Of a stretch of DNA of 14,052 nucleotides, positions 1-5,762 are shown piece after piece (within the stretch, counting starts at the first letter, position 1; every line of letters starts with the position of its first letter). The notes beneath the pieces were generated by a model. That model ran no database searches. It was not told where the DNA came from and saw nothing but the letters and a program-made list of their open reading frames with translations. The translations under genes were made by a program, and so were the position numbers. Origin of the DNA: an uncultured Christensenella sp. (GTDB lineage: Bacteria; Bacillota; Clostridia; Christensenellales; Borkfalkiaceae); NCBI GenBank assembly GCA_910586345.1, contig CAJUHC010000031.1:1-14052 (forward strand), given 5' to 3'.

Positions 1-124
1 GGCTTCTAATAGTGTTAATCAATAAATGGATTATTCCTCCGAACAGATAAGCAAATCCCGAAACAACCATTGCCCAGAAAGCGCAAATTTCAGTCCAAGT
101 GTGCGTTGAATATCTTCTTGACAT
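1..124 (-). CDS. Partial small membrane protein, N-terminus only (unknown function)
   Basis: Forty-one codons are visible from an ATG at 124 to the window edge, so the gene continues out of the window. The product begins MSRRYSTHTWTEICAFWAMV and then runs through a hydrophobic stretch (about residues 14-37, with FAYLFGGIIHLL), so at least one membrane-spanning segment near the N-terminus is likely, with the basic RR at the start favouring a cytoplasmic N-terminus. An AGGAG ribosome binding site lies a few bases upstream of the ATG (around 132-136), and a consensus promoter is placed at 157-185, so translation from this start is well supported although only the beginning is present. I do not recognise the family from these residues. 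It is separated from the preceding rluD by about 80 bases and appears to be its own transcription unit. Confidence 0.7.
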   Translation of the reverse strand, partial: MSRRYSTHTWTEICAFWAMVVSGFAYLFGGIIHLLINTIRS

Positions 125-156
125 AATAATTCTCCTTTTCCATAATCTGTATTGAC

Positions 157-185
157 ATTGTAGCATTTTAATATACTTTTTGCAA
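157..185 (-). promoter_or_regulatory. SigA-type promoter for the partial membrane-protein gene
   Basis: TTGCAA (185-180), a 17-base spacer and TACAAT (162-157) on the minus strand. The predicted start is near 150, giving a leader of about 26 bases that contains the AGGAG site before the ATG at 124. I found no intrinsic terminator between the rluD stop and this promoter. Confidence 0.75.
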
Positions 186-203
186 GCGGTTAAAAAGCGT
201 TTT

Positions 204-1115
204 TCAAAGTTCCGTAAGCTTGTTTAATACATCGGTAAAATAAGCGGGCAAAGGCGCCTCGAAATTCATATCCCTGCCATACGACGGATGAATCAAAGAA
301 AGCCGCCAAGCGTGAAGAAGCTGTCCGTCAAGCTTGAATTTTTGTTTCTTCAATCCGTAAACGGGGTCGCCTACCACCGGATGTCCGAGATATTTCGCGT
401 GAACGCGAATCTGGTGCGTTCTGCCCGTCTTTAAATCGAACCTGCACAGAGTATAACCCGAATACCTTTTAATAACCGCGTAATCCGTAACCGCGATTTT
501 TCCTTTATCGGGCGGAACTACCGCCATTTTGATTCTGTCCTGCGGATGTCTGCCTATATACGTTGTTACAGTGCCGCTGTCGGTCTTTAAATTACCTTCC
601 AGCAATGCGAGATACGTTCTCTTGCAAGTCTTTTTAGAAATCTGTTCGGAAAGGCTTAAATGCGCCTTGTCGTTCTTTGCAACGACTAAGAGTCCGGACG
701 TGTCCTTATCTATTCTATGAACTATCCCCGGCCGTATAACACCGTTTATTCCGCTCAATGATTCGAGCCTGTATAAAAGCGCGTTTACGAGTGTGCCGTC
801 CGTATTGCCGTTTCCTAAGTGTACAGTCATACCCTGAGGTTTATTGATAACCGCAATGTCTTCATCCTCGTAAATTATATCGAGCGGAATATCTTCCGGT
901 TTTGCGCAACACATAACCGCATCGGGTAAAATTATTTCGAAAGCGTCTCCCATAGCAATACTTTGCGACGCTTTCGCGAGTTTTCCGTTTACGGTTACGA
1001 AACCGCTATCAAACAGTTTTTTGACGGAAGAACGCGTACGGTCTTTGAAAATACCGCAAACGAATACGTCCGCCCTGTTGCAATCCGTTTCGGCAGTAAA
1101 AATTTTTTTATCCAT
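204..1115 (-). CDS. rluD: RluD-family 23S rRNA pseudouridine synthase (YlyB-like)
   Basis: Isomerises specific uridines in structured RNA (23S rRNA for RluD itself) to pseudouridine. From the chosen start the protein is 303 residues. An N-terminal S4-like RNA-binding domain (about residues 10-65, including SVKKLFDSGFVTVNGK) is followed by the catalytic domain with HRIDKDTSGL at about 133-142, whose Asp136 is the expected catalytic residue, and the conserved C-terminal block GRTHQIRVHAKYLGHPVVGD at about 231. The open frame extends upstream to 1169, but that would overlap the previous gene by 62 bases. The ATG at 1115 overlaps the lspA stop by 8 bases (ATGGATAA), gives the family's usual length and starts just before conserved sequence, so I prefer it. 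No clear Shine-Dalgarno precedes it, so coupling to lspA translation is likely. The lspA-rluD pairing is common in Firmicutes. Which uridines are modified cannot be told from sequence. Confidence 0.9.
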   Translation of the reverse strand: MDKKIFTAETDCNRADVFVCGIFKDRTRSSVKKLFDSGFVTVNGKLAKASQSIAMGDAFEIILPDAVMCCAKPEDIPLDIIYEDEDIAVINKPQGMTVHLGNGNTDGTLVNALLYRLESLSGINGVIRPGIVHRIDKDTSGLLVVAKNDKAHLSLSEQISKKTCKRTYLALLEGNLKTDSGTVTTYIGRHPQDRIKMAVVPPDKGKIAVTDYAVIKRYSGYTLCRFDLKTGRTHQIRVHAKYLGHPVVGDPVYGLKKQKFKLDGQLLHAWRLSLIHPSYGRDMNFEAPLPAYFTDVLNKLTEL

Positions 1116-1776
1116 TTTCGCCGTTTTTATGTTCGTCTTCATCATTCCGGGCGTCACAGTTTTCGACATTCTGCCCAGGCTCGGAAATAACCTGTTCGGT
1201 TGATTCCGCTGCGTTATCTTTATCCTTTTCTTTATCTTTCGCCTGAGCTTCCTTCGCTCTTTTCGTCAGCGGAATCAAAGCCCATTCGTTTAAAAACAAC
1301 ATATCGATAACAGCTATTACGGTGCCTATAACTATCCAAAAATCGGCAAAATTACAGGAAACCATTCTGCCAAACATACGTATCTCCACGAAATCGCGAA
1401 CCTCGAAAAAGGATATTCTGTCTACAAGATTGCCTATCGCGCCCGCAGTAATCATAGATACGGCAATTTTTAAAATTATAAAACGCTCGGGCATAAATAT
1501 AAAAAAGGCGACAAGCAAAATCAGAAGAATAAAAGTCACCGCAATTAAAAACGGCTGACCCCACGAGGCTTCGGCTAAAAAACTGAACGCGCAGCCGGGA
1601 TTACGGCTTCCGCTCACAACTTCTATAAAATTCGGGATAACTGAGAAATTCCAACTATCCTTCTCTTCAAAGATTTTAGTAAGCAAATCAACTATTATAA
1701 GTATGACGCAAACGCCTATGAGAATAAGGCTTTTCCAGCCTATATTGAATTTTAATTTTTTAAATTTTTCGAGCAT
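1108..1776 (-). CDS. lspA: Signal peptidase II (prolipoprotein signal peptidase) with a charged C-terminal tail
   Basis: Membrane aspartyl protease that removes the signal peptide from diacylglyceryl-modified prolipoproteins. From the ATG at 1776 the protein is 222 residues. Membrane segments lie at about 15-33, 76-95, 100-114 and 146-164. The family motifs are present: RNPGCAFS (58-65), NLVDR (116-120) and CNFADF (141-146), giving the catalytic pair Asp119 and Asp145. After the last helix there is an unusual tail of about 50 residues (171-222) rich in Lys, Asp, Glu and Asn, while the family normally ends near 150-170 residues. The frame is open up to 1869, but those codons overlap the mazF terminator and the promoter and look non-coding. 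The chosen ATG has no Shine-Dalgarno and lies 6 bases after a -10 box, so a leaderless mRNA is likely. The 3' end overlaps rluD by 8 bases. Confidence 0.92.
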   Translation of the reverse strand: MLEKFKKLKFNIGWKSLILIGVCVILIIVDLLTKIFEEKDSWNFSVIPNFIEVVSGSRNPGCAFSFLAEASWGQPFLIAVTFILLILLVAFFIFMPERFIILKIAVSMITAGAIGNLVDRISFFEVRDFVEIRMFGRMVSCNFADFWIVIGTVIAVIDMLFLNEWALIPLTKRAKEAQAKDKEKDKDNAAESTEQVISEPGQNVENCDARNDEDEHKNGENG

Positions 1777-1782
1777 AGGAAT

Positions 1783-1811
1783 ATGATATATCAAAGCCGT
1801 AATTTTGTCAA
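1783..1811 (-). promoter_or_regulatory. Consensus promoter for lspA-rluD, placing +1 at the start codon
   Basis: TTGACA (1811-1806), a 17-base spacer and TATCAT (1788-1783) on the minus strand. Only ATTCCT separates the -10 box from the lspA ATG at 1776, so the usual +1 distance of about 7 bases lands on the A of the ATG. No ribosome binding site is present in between. Confidence 0.75.
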
Positions 1812-1849
1812 TTAAAATAGTAAGGCGCACGTTCCAAACGCGCGCCTTA
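1812..1849 (-). terminator. Intrinsic terminator after mazF
   Basis: On the minus strand an 11-bp stem, TAAGGCGCGCG (1849-1839) paired with CGTGCGCCTTA (1831-1821), with one G-U pair and a 7-base loop, starts 3 bases after the mazF stop. It is followed by the U-rich CTATTTTAATT. The U-tract is interrupted, so strength is uncertain. It runs directly into the -35 box of the lspA promoter. Confidence 0.6.
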
Positions 1850-1852
1850 TTT

Positions 1853-2200
1853 TTATTTTTCAAAACCAAGACTTATCAGTATCGCTTTATCGACACGAGT
1901 CATAGTTATTTCGTTAAGCTCTCCTATCCTTTCTTTAAGCCTGCGCTTATCCAGCGTTCGTATTTGTTCGAGCAGTATGACCGAATCTTTTTGAAGTCCG
2001 TACGCGCTCGAAGGCAGTTCTATATGGGTAGGCAATTTCGCTTTATTTATTTTGCTGGTCACTGCCGCCGCTATAACGGTAGGTGAATATTTGTTTCCGA
2101 CGTCGTTCTGTACGACGAGGACGGGACGAACGCCCCCTTGCTCACTTCCGACTACCGGCGATAAATCAGCATAATAAAGTTCTCCGCGCTTTATATTCAT
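1853..2200 (-). CDS. mazF: MazF/EndoA-type mRNA interferase toxin, no adjacent antitoxin
   Basis: A sequence-specific endoribonuclease of the PemK/MazF family, 115 residues, which is the normal length. It keeps the hallmarks of the Bacillus EndoA (NdoA) group: KRGELYYADLSPVVGSEQGG at the N-terminus, RPVLVVQND, catalytic Arg25 and Thr48 in AAAVTSK, then KLPTHIELP, DSVILLEQIRT and DKRRL. An AGAGG ribosome binding site precedes the ATG at 2200. In Firmicutes the toxin is normally paired with a small ribbon-helix-helix antitoxin just upstream, often behind alr. Here the upstream gap is only 86 bases and holds no such gene, and the neighbour is a cation antiporter, so this copy is an orphan or its antitoxin is elsewhere. 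I could not find a good -35/-10 pair upstream, only an AT-rich TATAAAAT, so transcription could come from its own weak promoter or by readthrough from the antiporter gene. The recognition sequence cannot be inferred. Confidence 0.93.
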   Translation of the reverse strand: MNIKRGELYYADLSPVVGSEQGGVRPVLVVQNDVGNKYSPTVIAAAVTSKINKAKLPTHIELPSSAYGLQKDSVILLEQIRTLDKRRLKERIGELNEITMTRVDKAILISLGFEK

Positions 2201-2286
2201 ATCAACCTCTTTTTCGGCAGTGTATATATTTTATAATATGTACCACCGCACTAATATTGTTGACAGCAACCGCCCAGTTTATTCAG

Positions 2287-3354
2287 TTAATATAATTTAA
2301 TTACGCCGTAAAGGTTAAGAAATACAAGACAATAATACACGGCAAGACAAACGAGCATAATTATACCCGCTATTCTGCCTATGCTTTTCGACTTGCCCCA
2401 GCAAGAAGCGAAAACCAATACCGCCGCAATCAGGGCGACTATTCCGCTCACAAGCCCTTCGGGCGAGAAATAAAGTCCCTCCGCACCCGAACATAAAACG
2501 CCCAACCCGCCTATCAGCAATATGTTAGCGATATTACTTCCGATAATATTTCCCGTTGCAATACCGACGTCGCCTTTTCTCGCCGCGGAAACAGACGTCA
2601 CGAGCTCAGGCAAAGAAGTTCCGAACGCAACTACAGTCAGCGCCACTATTTCAGGCGGAATTCCTATAACTTCCTCCGCTATAAACTGAGCGGAACTTAC
2701 GACAAGCTCGGCGCCGCCCACCACCATACCGAGTCCGACAACGGTTATTATTATGAGAAACCACACTTTCGACTGCAAATTCTCATAGCCTGCTTTTAGT
2801 TTCCGATACCAGCCTTTGACTTCTTCGGTTACGCTCTCTTCCGCCTGCATAACGGAAACGGCGGTAGCCTGTTCGAGACTCAATTTCGACTGTTTTGTCG
2901 CAAGAACAATATTATAAGCCGTAAAAGCGCAATAAAGCAGTATTAAAATCAGACCTTCCCACCAAACGAAAACATTTCCCGTCGCGCCGAAAAGAACGAA
3001 AAGTCCGCTTACCAATAAGAGAAACGGCAAATCTATGAAACGCGTACTTTTTTCAACGGGTAATTTACATATGATTGCGGAAATACCTAGTATTAAAAAT
3101 ATATTTATTATATTGCTTCCCGTTATATTTCCGACTATTATTCCGCTTTCGCCTTTGAGCGCGCTGATTACCGTCACCGCCATCTCAGGCGCGCTCGTAC
3201 CCAGCGCAACCACGGTTACCCCGATAATGAAGGTGGAAACTTTAAGTTTTTTCGCAATACCGGACGCGCCGTCAACGAAAAAATCGGCGCCTTTGACAAG
3301 CAATACAAAACCTAAAAGAAGCAAAAATACATTTAAAACCGCTTTACCCGCCAT
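2287..3354 (-). CDS. CaCA-family cation/Na+ antiporter (CaxA/YrbG-like); candidate Mn2+/Ca2+ exporter
   Basis: An inner-membrane antiporter of 355 residues, close to the YrbG family length of about 325. It shows the two inverted alpha-repeats that build the ion site: VALGTSAPEMAVTV (about 50-63) with GNITGSNIINIFLI (about 75-88), and VAFGTSLPELVTSV (about 242-255) with GNIIGSNIANILLI (about 268-281). The acidic residues of GTSAPE and GTSLPE are the expected cation ligands. A hydrophilic loop (about 153-195, including EEVKGWYRKLKAGYENLQSK) separates the two halves and there are about ten hydrophobic segments. A strong GAGGTGA ribosome binding site lies just before the ATG. The family is usually annotated as Ca2+/Na+ exchange, but the leader carries what looks like a manganese-type riboswitch with a terminator, so Mn2+ export is a reasonable alternative. 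The ion specificity is inference only. Confidence 0.88.
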   Translation of the reverse strand: MAGKAVLNVFLLLLGFVLLVKGADFFVDGASGIAKKLKVSTFIIGVTVVALGTSAPEMAVTVISALKGESGIIVGNITGSNIINIFLILGISAIICKLPVEKSTRFIDLPFLLLVSGLFVLFGATGNVFVWWEGLILILLYCAFTAYNIVLATKQSKLSLEQATAVSVMQAEESVTEEVKGWYRKLKAGYENLQSKVWFLIIITVVGLGMVVGGAELVVSSAQFIAEEVIGIPPEIVALTVVAFGTSLPELVTSVSAARKGDVGIATGNIIGSNIANILLIGGLGVLCSGAEGLYFSPEGLVSGIVALIAAVLVFASCWGKSKSIGRIAGIIMLVCLAVYYCLVFLNLYGVIKLY

Positions 3355-3388
3355 AATTCACCTCACATATATATTAGACTTAATAAAC

Positions 3389-3435
3389 AAAAAAAATAAG
3401 ACTTTTAACTTAAATTTCTTTAAGTTAAAAGTCTT
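3389..3435 (-). terminator. Perfect intrinsic terminator in the antiporter leader (attenuator)
   Basis: On the minus strand the arms AAGACTTTTAACTTAAA (3435-3419) and TTTAAGTTAAAAGTCTT (3414-3398) match over 17 of 17 bases around a GAAA tetraloop, followed by A and eight U residues (3396-3389). It lies before the antiporter ribosome binding site, about 35 bases from the start codon, so it would block the gene when formed. Its 5' arm contains the bases that close the upstream candidate aptamer (3431-3424), so the two folds exclude each other. No other terminator was found after nnrD, so it may also end the recX-birA-nnrD transcript. Confidence 0.88.
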
Positions 3436-3514
3436 GTTCCTCAAAATAAGGTGCTGCGACACGATTTATACATCGGGGCTTGTTGCCGCAACAAAAAAAC
3501 TACTCCCTTTCAAC
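3424..3514 (-). promoter_or_regulatory. Candidate yybP-ykoY (Mn2+)-like riboswitch aptamer
   Basis: The leader transcript begins almost exactly at GTTGAAAG (3514-3507), which pairs over 8 bp (one G-U) with CTTTTAAC (3431-3424) to form a closing stem. Just inside that stem lie GGGAGTAG (3507-3500) and ACAAGAC (3437-3431), matching as I recall them the conserved first-loop strands of the yybP-ykoY motif (GGGGAGUAG...GCAAGAC). Between them are small hairpins: TTGTTG-CGG-CAACAA, CGAT-(6)-ATCG and CCT-(7)-AGG. I could not identify the second conserved loop of the family with certainty, so the identity is a candidate only. The placement is what a metal-efflux ON switch needs: promoter, aptamer, mutually exclusive terminator, antiporter gene. 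A different or unnamed aptamer class remains possible. Confidence 0.6.
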
Positions 3515-3521
3515 ACGAAAT

Positions 3522-3550
3522 ATTTTAACACCGAAACATTATTTTGTCAA
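3522..3550 (-). promoter_or_regulatory. Consensus promoter for the riboswitch-antiporter transcript
   Basis: TTGACA (3550-3545), a 17-base spacer and TAAAAT (3527-3522) on the minus strand. The -35 box lies inside the last codons of nnrD. The predicted start, about 3514-3516, is where the closing stem of the leader structure begins, so the whole leader of about 160 bases is structured RNA plus terminator. Confidence 0.8.
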
Positions 3551-4396
3551 CAGTTTAACCGCCTTATGAATATTTTTTAAAATATCTTTCGCAGTAACGC
3601 AGTAATCAGTCTTTTCTTTTGAAGAAATTTCAGCAGATACGCCGAGAGTGTAAGCGGAACACAGGGCGGATTCGAAAGGTTCGAGTCCGCGCGCGGAAGT
3701 ACCGCAAATATAACCCGAAAGCATATCTCCGCTCCCGCCTTTCGCAAGCGCGGTCGAGCCTCGGGTATTGATTTTCGTTCTTTTACCGTCGGTAATTATG
3801 CTGTCCGCGCCTTTGAGCAAAAGAGTTATTCCGTAATCGTTTGCAAAATTGCGCGAATATTCAATCGGTCTTTTTAAAATTTCGTTTACTTCGATTCCAG
3901 CAAGTCTCGAAAACTCTTTAACGTGCGGAGTCAAAAGCACTCTGCATTTTCTTTCGGTTTCTAAAAGAGCTAAACCGTATTCGGCAATAGAGTTAAGTCC
4001 GTCCGCATCTATTATCAAAGTTCCCGTATATTCGGAAAGCAGACGTTCGGTTAAAATATAAAGCTCTTTATTTACTCCGCACCCCATTCCTATTGCTATC
4101 GCCTGCGAGTTTAAATCAGGTTCGTCAAGAAAAATTACCTGAGGATATTTTGCGGCGAGAGCAAGTTTCACATATTCGCTACAAGTAAGTTTTACGTATC
4201 CGCAACCGGACTTTAAAGCGGCTTCCGCCGAAAGCGCGGCTGCTCCGATATATCTGACGCTTCCCGCAACGATACAGGCGGAACCGTACGTTCCTTTATG
4301 AGTATTTCTCGCCCTTTCGGGATAAAAAGCTTTTACGTCGCTTTCATAAACATTATATTCTCCGTAAAAGTCCGCCTGTGAAAAATCTTTATTCAT
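3539..4396 (-). CDS. nnrD: ADP-dependent NAD(P)H-hydrate dehydratase (YjeF C-terminal / CARKD type)
   Basis: Repairs damaged NADHX and NADPHX by dehydrating the S-epimer with ADP as the energy source. The 285 residues are a ribokinase-like fold with the family's landmarks: HKGTYGSACIVAGS (33-46), IDADGLNSI (129-137), LTPHVKEFSRL (155-165), LLLKGADSII (192-201) and the nucleotide/catalytic loop GSTALAKGGSGDMLSGYICG (213-232), with Asp224 the expected catalytic base. There is no N-terminal NAD(P)HX epimerase (NnrE) domain, so it is the stand-alone form and the epimerase, if present, is encoded elsewhere. The ATG overlaps the birA stop by 4 bases (ATGA) and a TAAGG site lies 6 bases upstream, supporting this start and translational coupling. 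Its last codons overlap the promoter of the antiporter gene. Confidence 0.9.
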   Translation of the reverse strand: MNKDFSQADFYGEYNVYESDVKAFYPERARNTHKGTYGSACIVAGSVRYIGAAALSAEAALKSGCGYVKLTCSEYVKLALAAKYPQVIFLDEPDLNSQAIAIGMGCGVNKELYILTERLLSEYTGTLIIDADGLNSIAEYGLALLETERKCRVLLTPHVKEFSRLAGIEVNEILKRPIEYSRNFANDYGITLLLKGADSIITDGKRTKINTRGSTALAKGGSGDMLSGYICGTSARGLEPFESALCSAYTLGVSAEISSKEKTDYCVTAKDILKNIHKAVKLLTK

Positions 4397-5073
4397 TTAA
4401 GCCTTAAAGAGACCTCCGCCGAGTTGATTTTTTTAACGCTACCAGCAATAACGCACAGAAGTCCGCCGTCGTAATCCACGTCGACGGCAAGAGCGGTCAA
4501 TTCGCCGCGTTCGGTTTTGATTGTCACTTCTTCGCCGAACCAATCTATATAATTTTTATAATCTTCTATCGTATAATTTTTTTGCAGATTTTTTATAAGC
4601 TCGTTGCGCACGGCCTTAACTTCGACGGTCCTGTTAAGTTCCGAAGAAAGGCTCGTGGCTATATTTTTCAGCTCATTCGGCAATTTATTGTTTACGTTGA
4701 TACCCATACCCACTATGGAACGGTTTACGTAACTGCCTGAAAACGTATTCTCGATAAGAGTTCCGCATATCTTTTTGCCGTTTACAAGAACGTCGTTCGC
4801 CCAGCGTATAACAGGTTTTAAACCGAATTTTTGAACCGTTCTGCACACGGCGACGCAAGCGTTTACCATAATTTTAAACGCGTCGCAGGAAAGAAAATTA
4901 TCGTAATGCCGCATAACCGATACGTACAAACCGCCCTCGTCAGACACGAAACCTCTTCCTTTCGTCCCCTTTCCCGAAGTCTGACTGATTGCGGTAACAA
5001 TTAAATTTTCTCCGCCGTGTCTTTTACAGTATTCGTTTGTAGAATCAATCTCCCTAAGTTCGATAATCTTCAT
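4393..5073 (-). CDS. birA: Biotin--protein ligase, monofunctional (no DNA-binding domain)
   Basis: Activates biotin with ATP and transfers it to the conserved lysine of biotin-dependent carboxylase subunits. From the ATG at 5073 the protein is 226 residues. The catalytic domain carries EIDSTNEYCK (8-17), the biotinyl-AMP loop SGKGTKGRGFVS (33-44), RWANDVLVNGKKICGTLIE (90-108, the ligand lysine in KICG) and VGMGINVNN (121-129). It ends in the small SH3-like domain (about 178-226). It starts directly at the catalytic domain, so it lacks the HTH of bifunctional BirA and should not act as a repressor. The frame is open to 5166, but the extra 31 residues do not resemble the family and lie over recX. 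The chosen ATG has an AAAGG site 7 bases upstream and overlaps the recX stop by 20 bases. Confidence 0.9.
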   Translation of the reverse strand: MKIIELREIDSTNEYCKRHGGENLIVTAISQTSGKGTKGRGFVSDEGGLYVSVMRHYDNFLSCDAFKIMVNACVAVCRTVQKFGLKPVIRWANDVLVNGKKICGTLIENTFSGSYVNRSIVGMGINVNNKLPNELKNIATSLSSELNRTVEVKAVRNELIKNLQKNYTIEDYKNYIDWFGEEVTIKTERGELTALAVDVDYDGGLLCVIAGSVKKINSAEVSLRLK

Positions 5074-5671
5074 CTGAAAACCTTTCGACAGCCGTTTTGG
5101 CGGTATCGTAACCGTAACCTTTCGACAGGAGATATTTATAACCTTTATAAATAGTATTTTTATCACGGTTTTTCCCGCGCAAATACTTTTCCAAAATAGA
5201 TACTGCGGCGTCGCAGTCTTCTTCAGTTTCGTCCAAAGCGGTCTGCACTGCGTTTTTATCGGCTCCGCGTTTAAGCAAATCGGCTTCGAGCGCGCGCTTG
5301 CCTTTTCCTTTTACGCTCTGAACGTAAGCACGGCAATAAGCGTAATCGTCCACAAGTTTATGATATTCAAGCCGTTCGAGAACGTAATTTATCACGGCTT
5401 CCGTATAACCTTTTTTGGATAAAAAATCGCGCATTTGTTTCCGCGTTTTCATTGACGCGGAAAGATGAGTCATAGCCTTATCAATAGCCTGACTTTTTTC
5501 GGTTTCAAGCTGGATTTCGTCGAGACGTTCTTTTTCTACGTGCATACCGGCTTTCAGACGGTACTTTACCGCAACTTCGAGTTTTATTCCGCAATAAAAT
5601 CTGCCGTCGACATACACGTTGCACCTTGTTTTATCTTTGATTTGAGGTTCTATCGAAGTTATTTCCGCCAT
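5054..5671 (-). CDS. recX: RecX regulatory protein
   Basis: RecX family members bind RecA and modulate filament assembly and strand exchange. The protein is 205 residues, in the usual 150-270 range. An N-terminal segment (MAEITSIEPQIKDKTRCNVYVDGRFYCGI...) leads into the three-helix repeats typical of the family: AIDKAMTHLSASMKTRKQMRDFLSKKGYTEAVINYVLERL (about 63-102), LVDDYAYCRAYVQSVKGKGKRALEADLLKRG (about 106-136) and a third repeat ending GYKYLLSKGYGYDTAKTAVERF. No recA is in the window. The ATG at 5671 has no Shine-Dalgarno and sits 6 bases after the -10 box of a consensus promoter, so the mRNA is predicted to be leaderless. It is the first gene of an overlapping recX-birA-nnrD operon, an unusual combination I would not have predicted functionally. 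Confidence 0.88.
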   Translation of the reverse strand: MAEITSIEPQIKDKTRCNVYVDGRFYCGIKLEVAVKYRLKAGMHVEKERLDEIQLETEKSQAIDKAMTHLSASMKTRKQMRDFLSKKGYTEAVINYVLERLEYHKLVDDYAYCRAYVQSVKGKGKRALEADLLKRGADKNAVQTALDETEEDCDAAVSILEKYLRGKNRDKNTIYKGYKYLLSKGYGYDTAKTAVERFSDEDYRT

Positions 5672-5677
5672 AAGTTT

Positions 5678-5706
5678 ATTTTATCATCAGAATGATTTTT
5701 TGTCAA
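5678..5706 (-). promoter_or_regulatory. Consensus promoter for recX-birA-nnrD, placing +1 at the start codon
   Basis: TTGACA (5706-5701), a 17-base spacer and TAAAAT (5683-5678) on the minus strand, then AAACTT and the recX ATG (5671). The expected transcription start coincides with the start codon. The -35 box is 9 bases from the -35 box of the divergent ilvE promoter. Confidence 0.8.
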
Positions 5707-5715
5707 CTCACGCAT

Positions 5716-5745
5716 TTGACAACAACATATTCCGGGATGTATAAT
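5716..5745 (+). promoter_or_regulatory. Consensus promoter for ilvE
   Basis: TTGACA (5716-5721), an 18-base spacer and TATAAT (5740-5745). The predicted start is near 5752, which falls in the GAGG ribosome binding site (5751-5754), so the leader is only about 11-13 bases. I see no T-box or leader-peptide attenuator of the kind often found before branched-chain amino acid genes. Confidence 0.8.
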
Positions 5746-5762
5746 TAATCGAGGTTTAAATT

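Noticed and set aside
1116..1169. Longer rluD start at 1169
   Set aside because: It would overlap lspA by 62 bases. The ATG at 1115 gives the usual 303-residue length and a typical 8-base overlap.
1777..1869. N-terminal extension of lspA by 31 codons (open frame to 1869)
   Set aside because: It would overlap the mazF end, the terminator hairpin and the lspA promoter, has no ribosome binding site, and the family starts just before the first membrane helix.
2201..2286. MazE/EndoAI-type antitoxin gene upstream of mazF
   Set aside because: The interval is only 86 bases and no frame in it could encode a protein of the usual 80-95 residues.
2260..2298. Plus-strand TTGACA with a TATAAT downstream between mazF and the antiporter gene
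   Set aside because: The two boxes are about 25 bases apart, too far for a SigA promoter, and no plus-strand gene follows.
3035..3580. 181-residue open frame on the plus strand across the antiporter gene and its leader
   Set aside because: It runs opposite to a well-supported transporter, promoter and terminator, and its product resembles no family I recognise.
5074..5166. Longer birA start adding 31 residues, possibly a DNA-binding domain
   Set aside because: The extra residues (MIKILFIKVINISCRKVTVT...) do not resemble an HTH and lie within recX codons; the internal ATG at 5073 has an AAAGG site.
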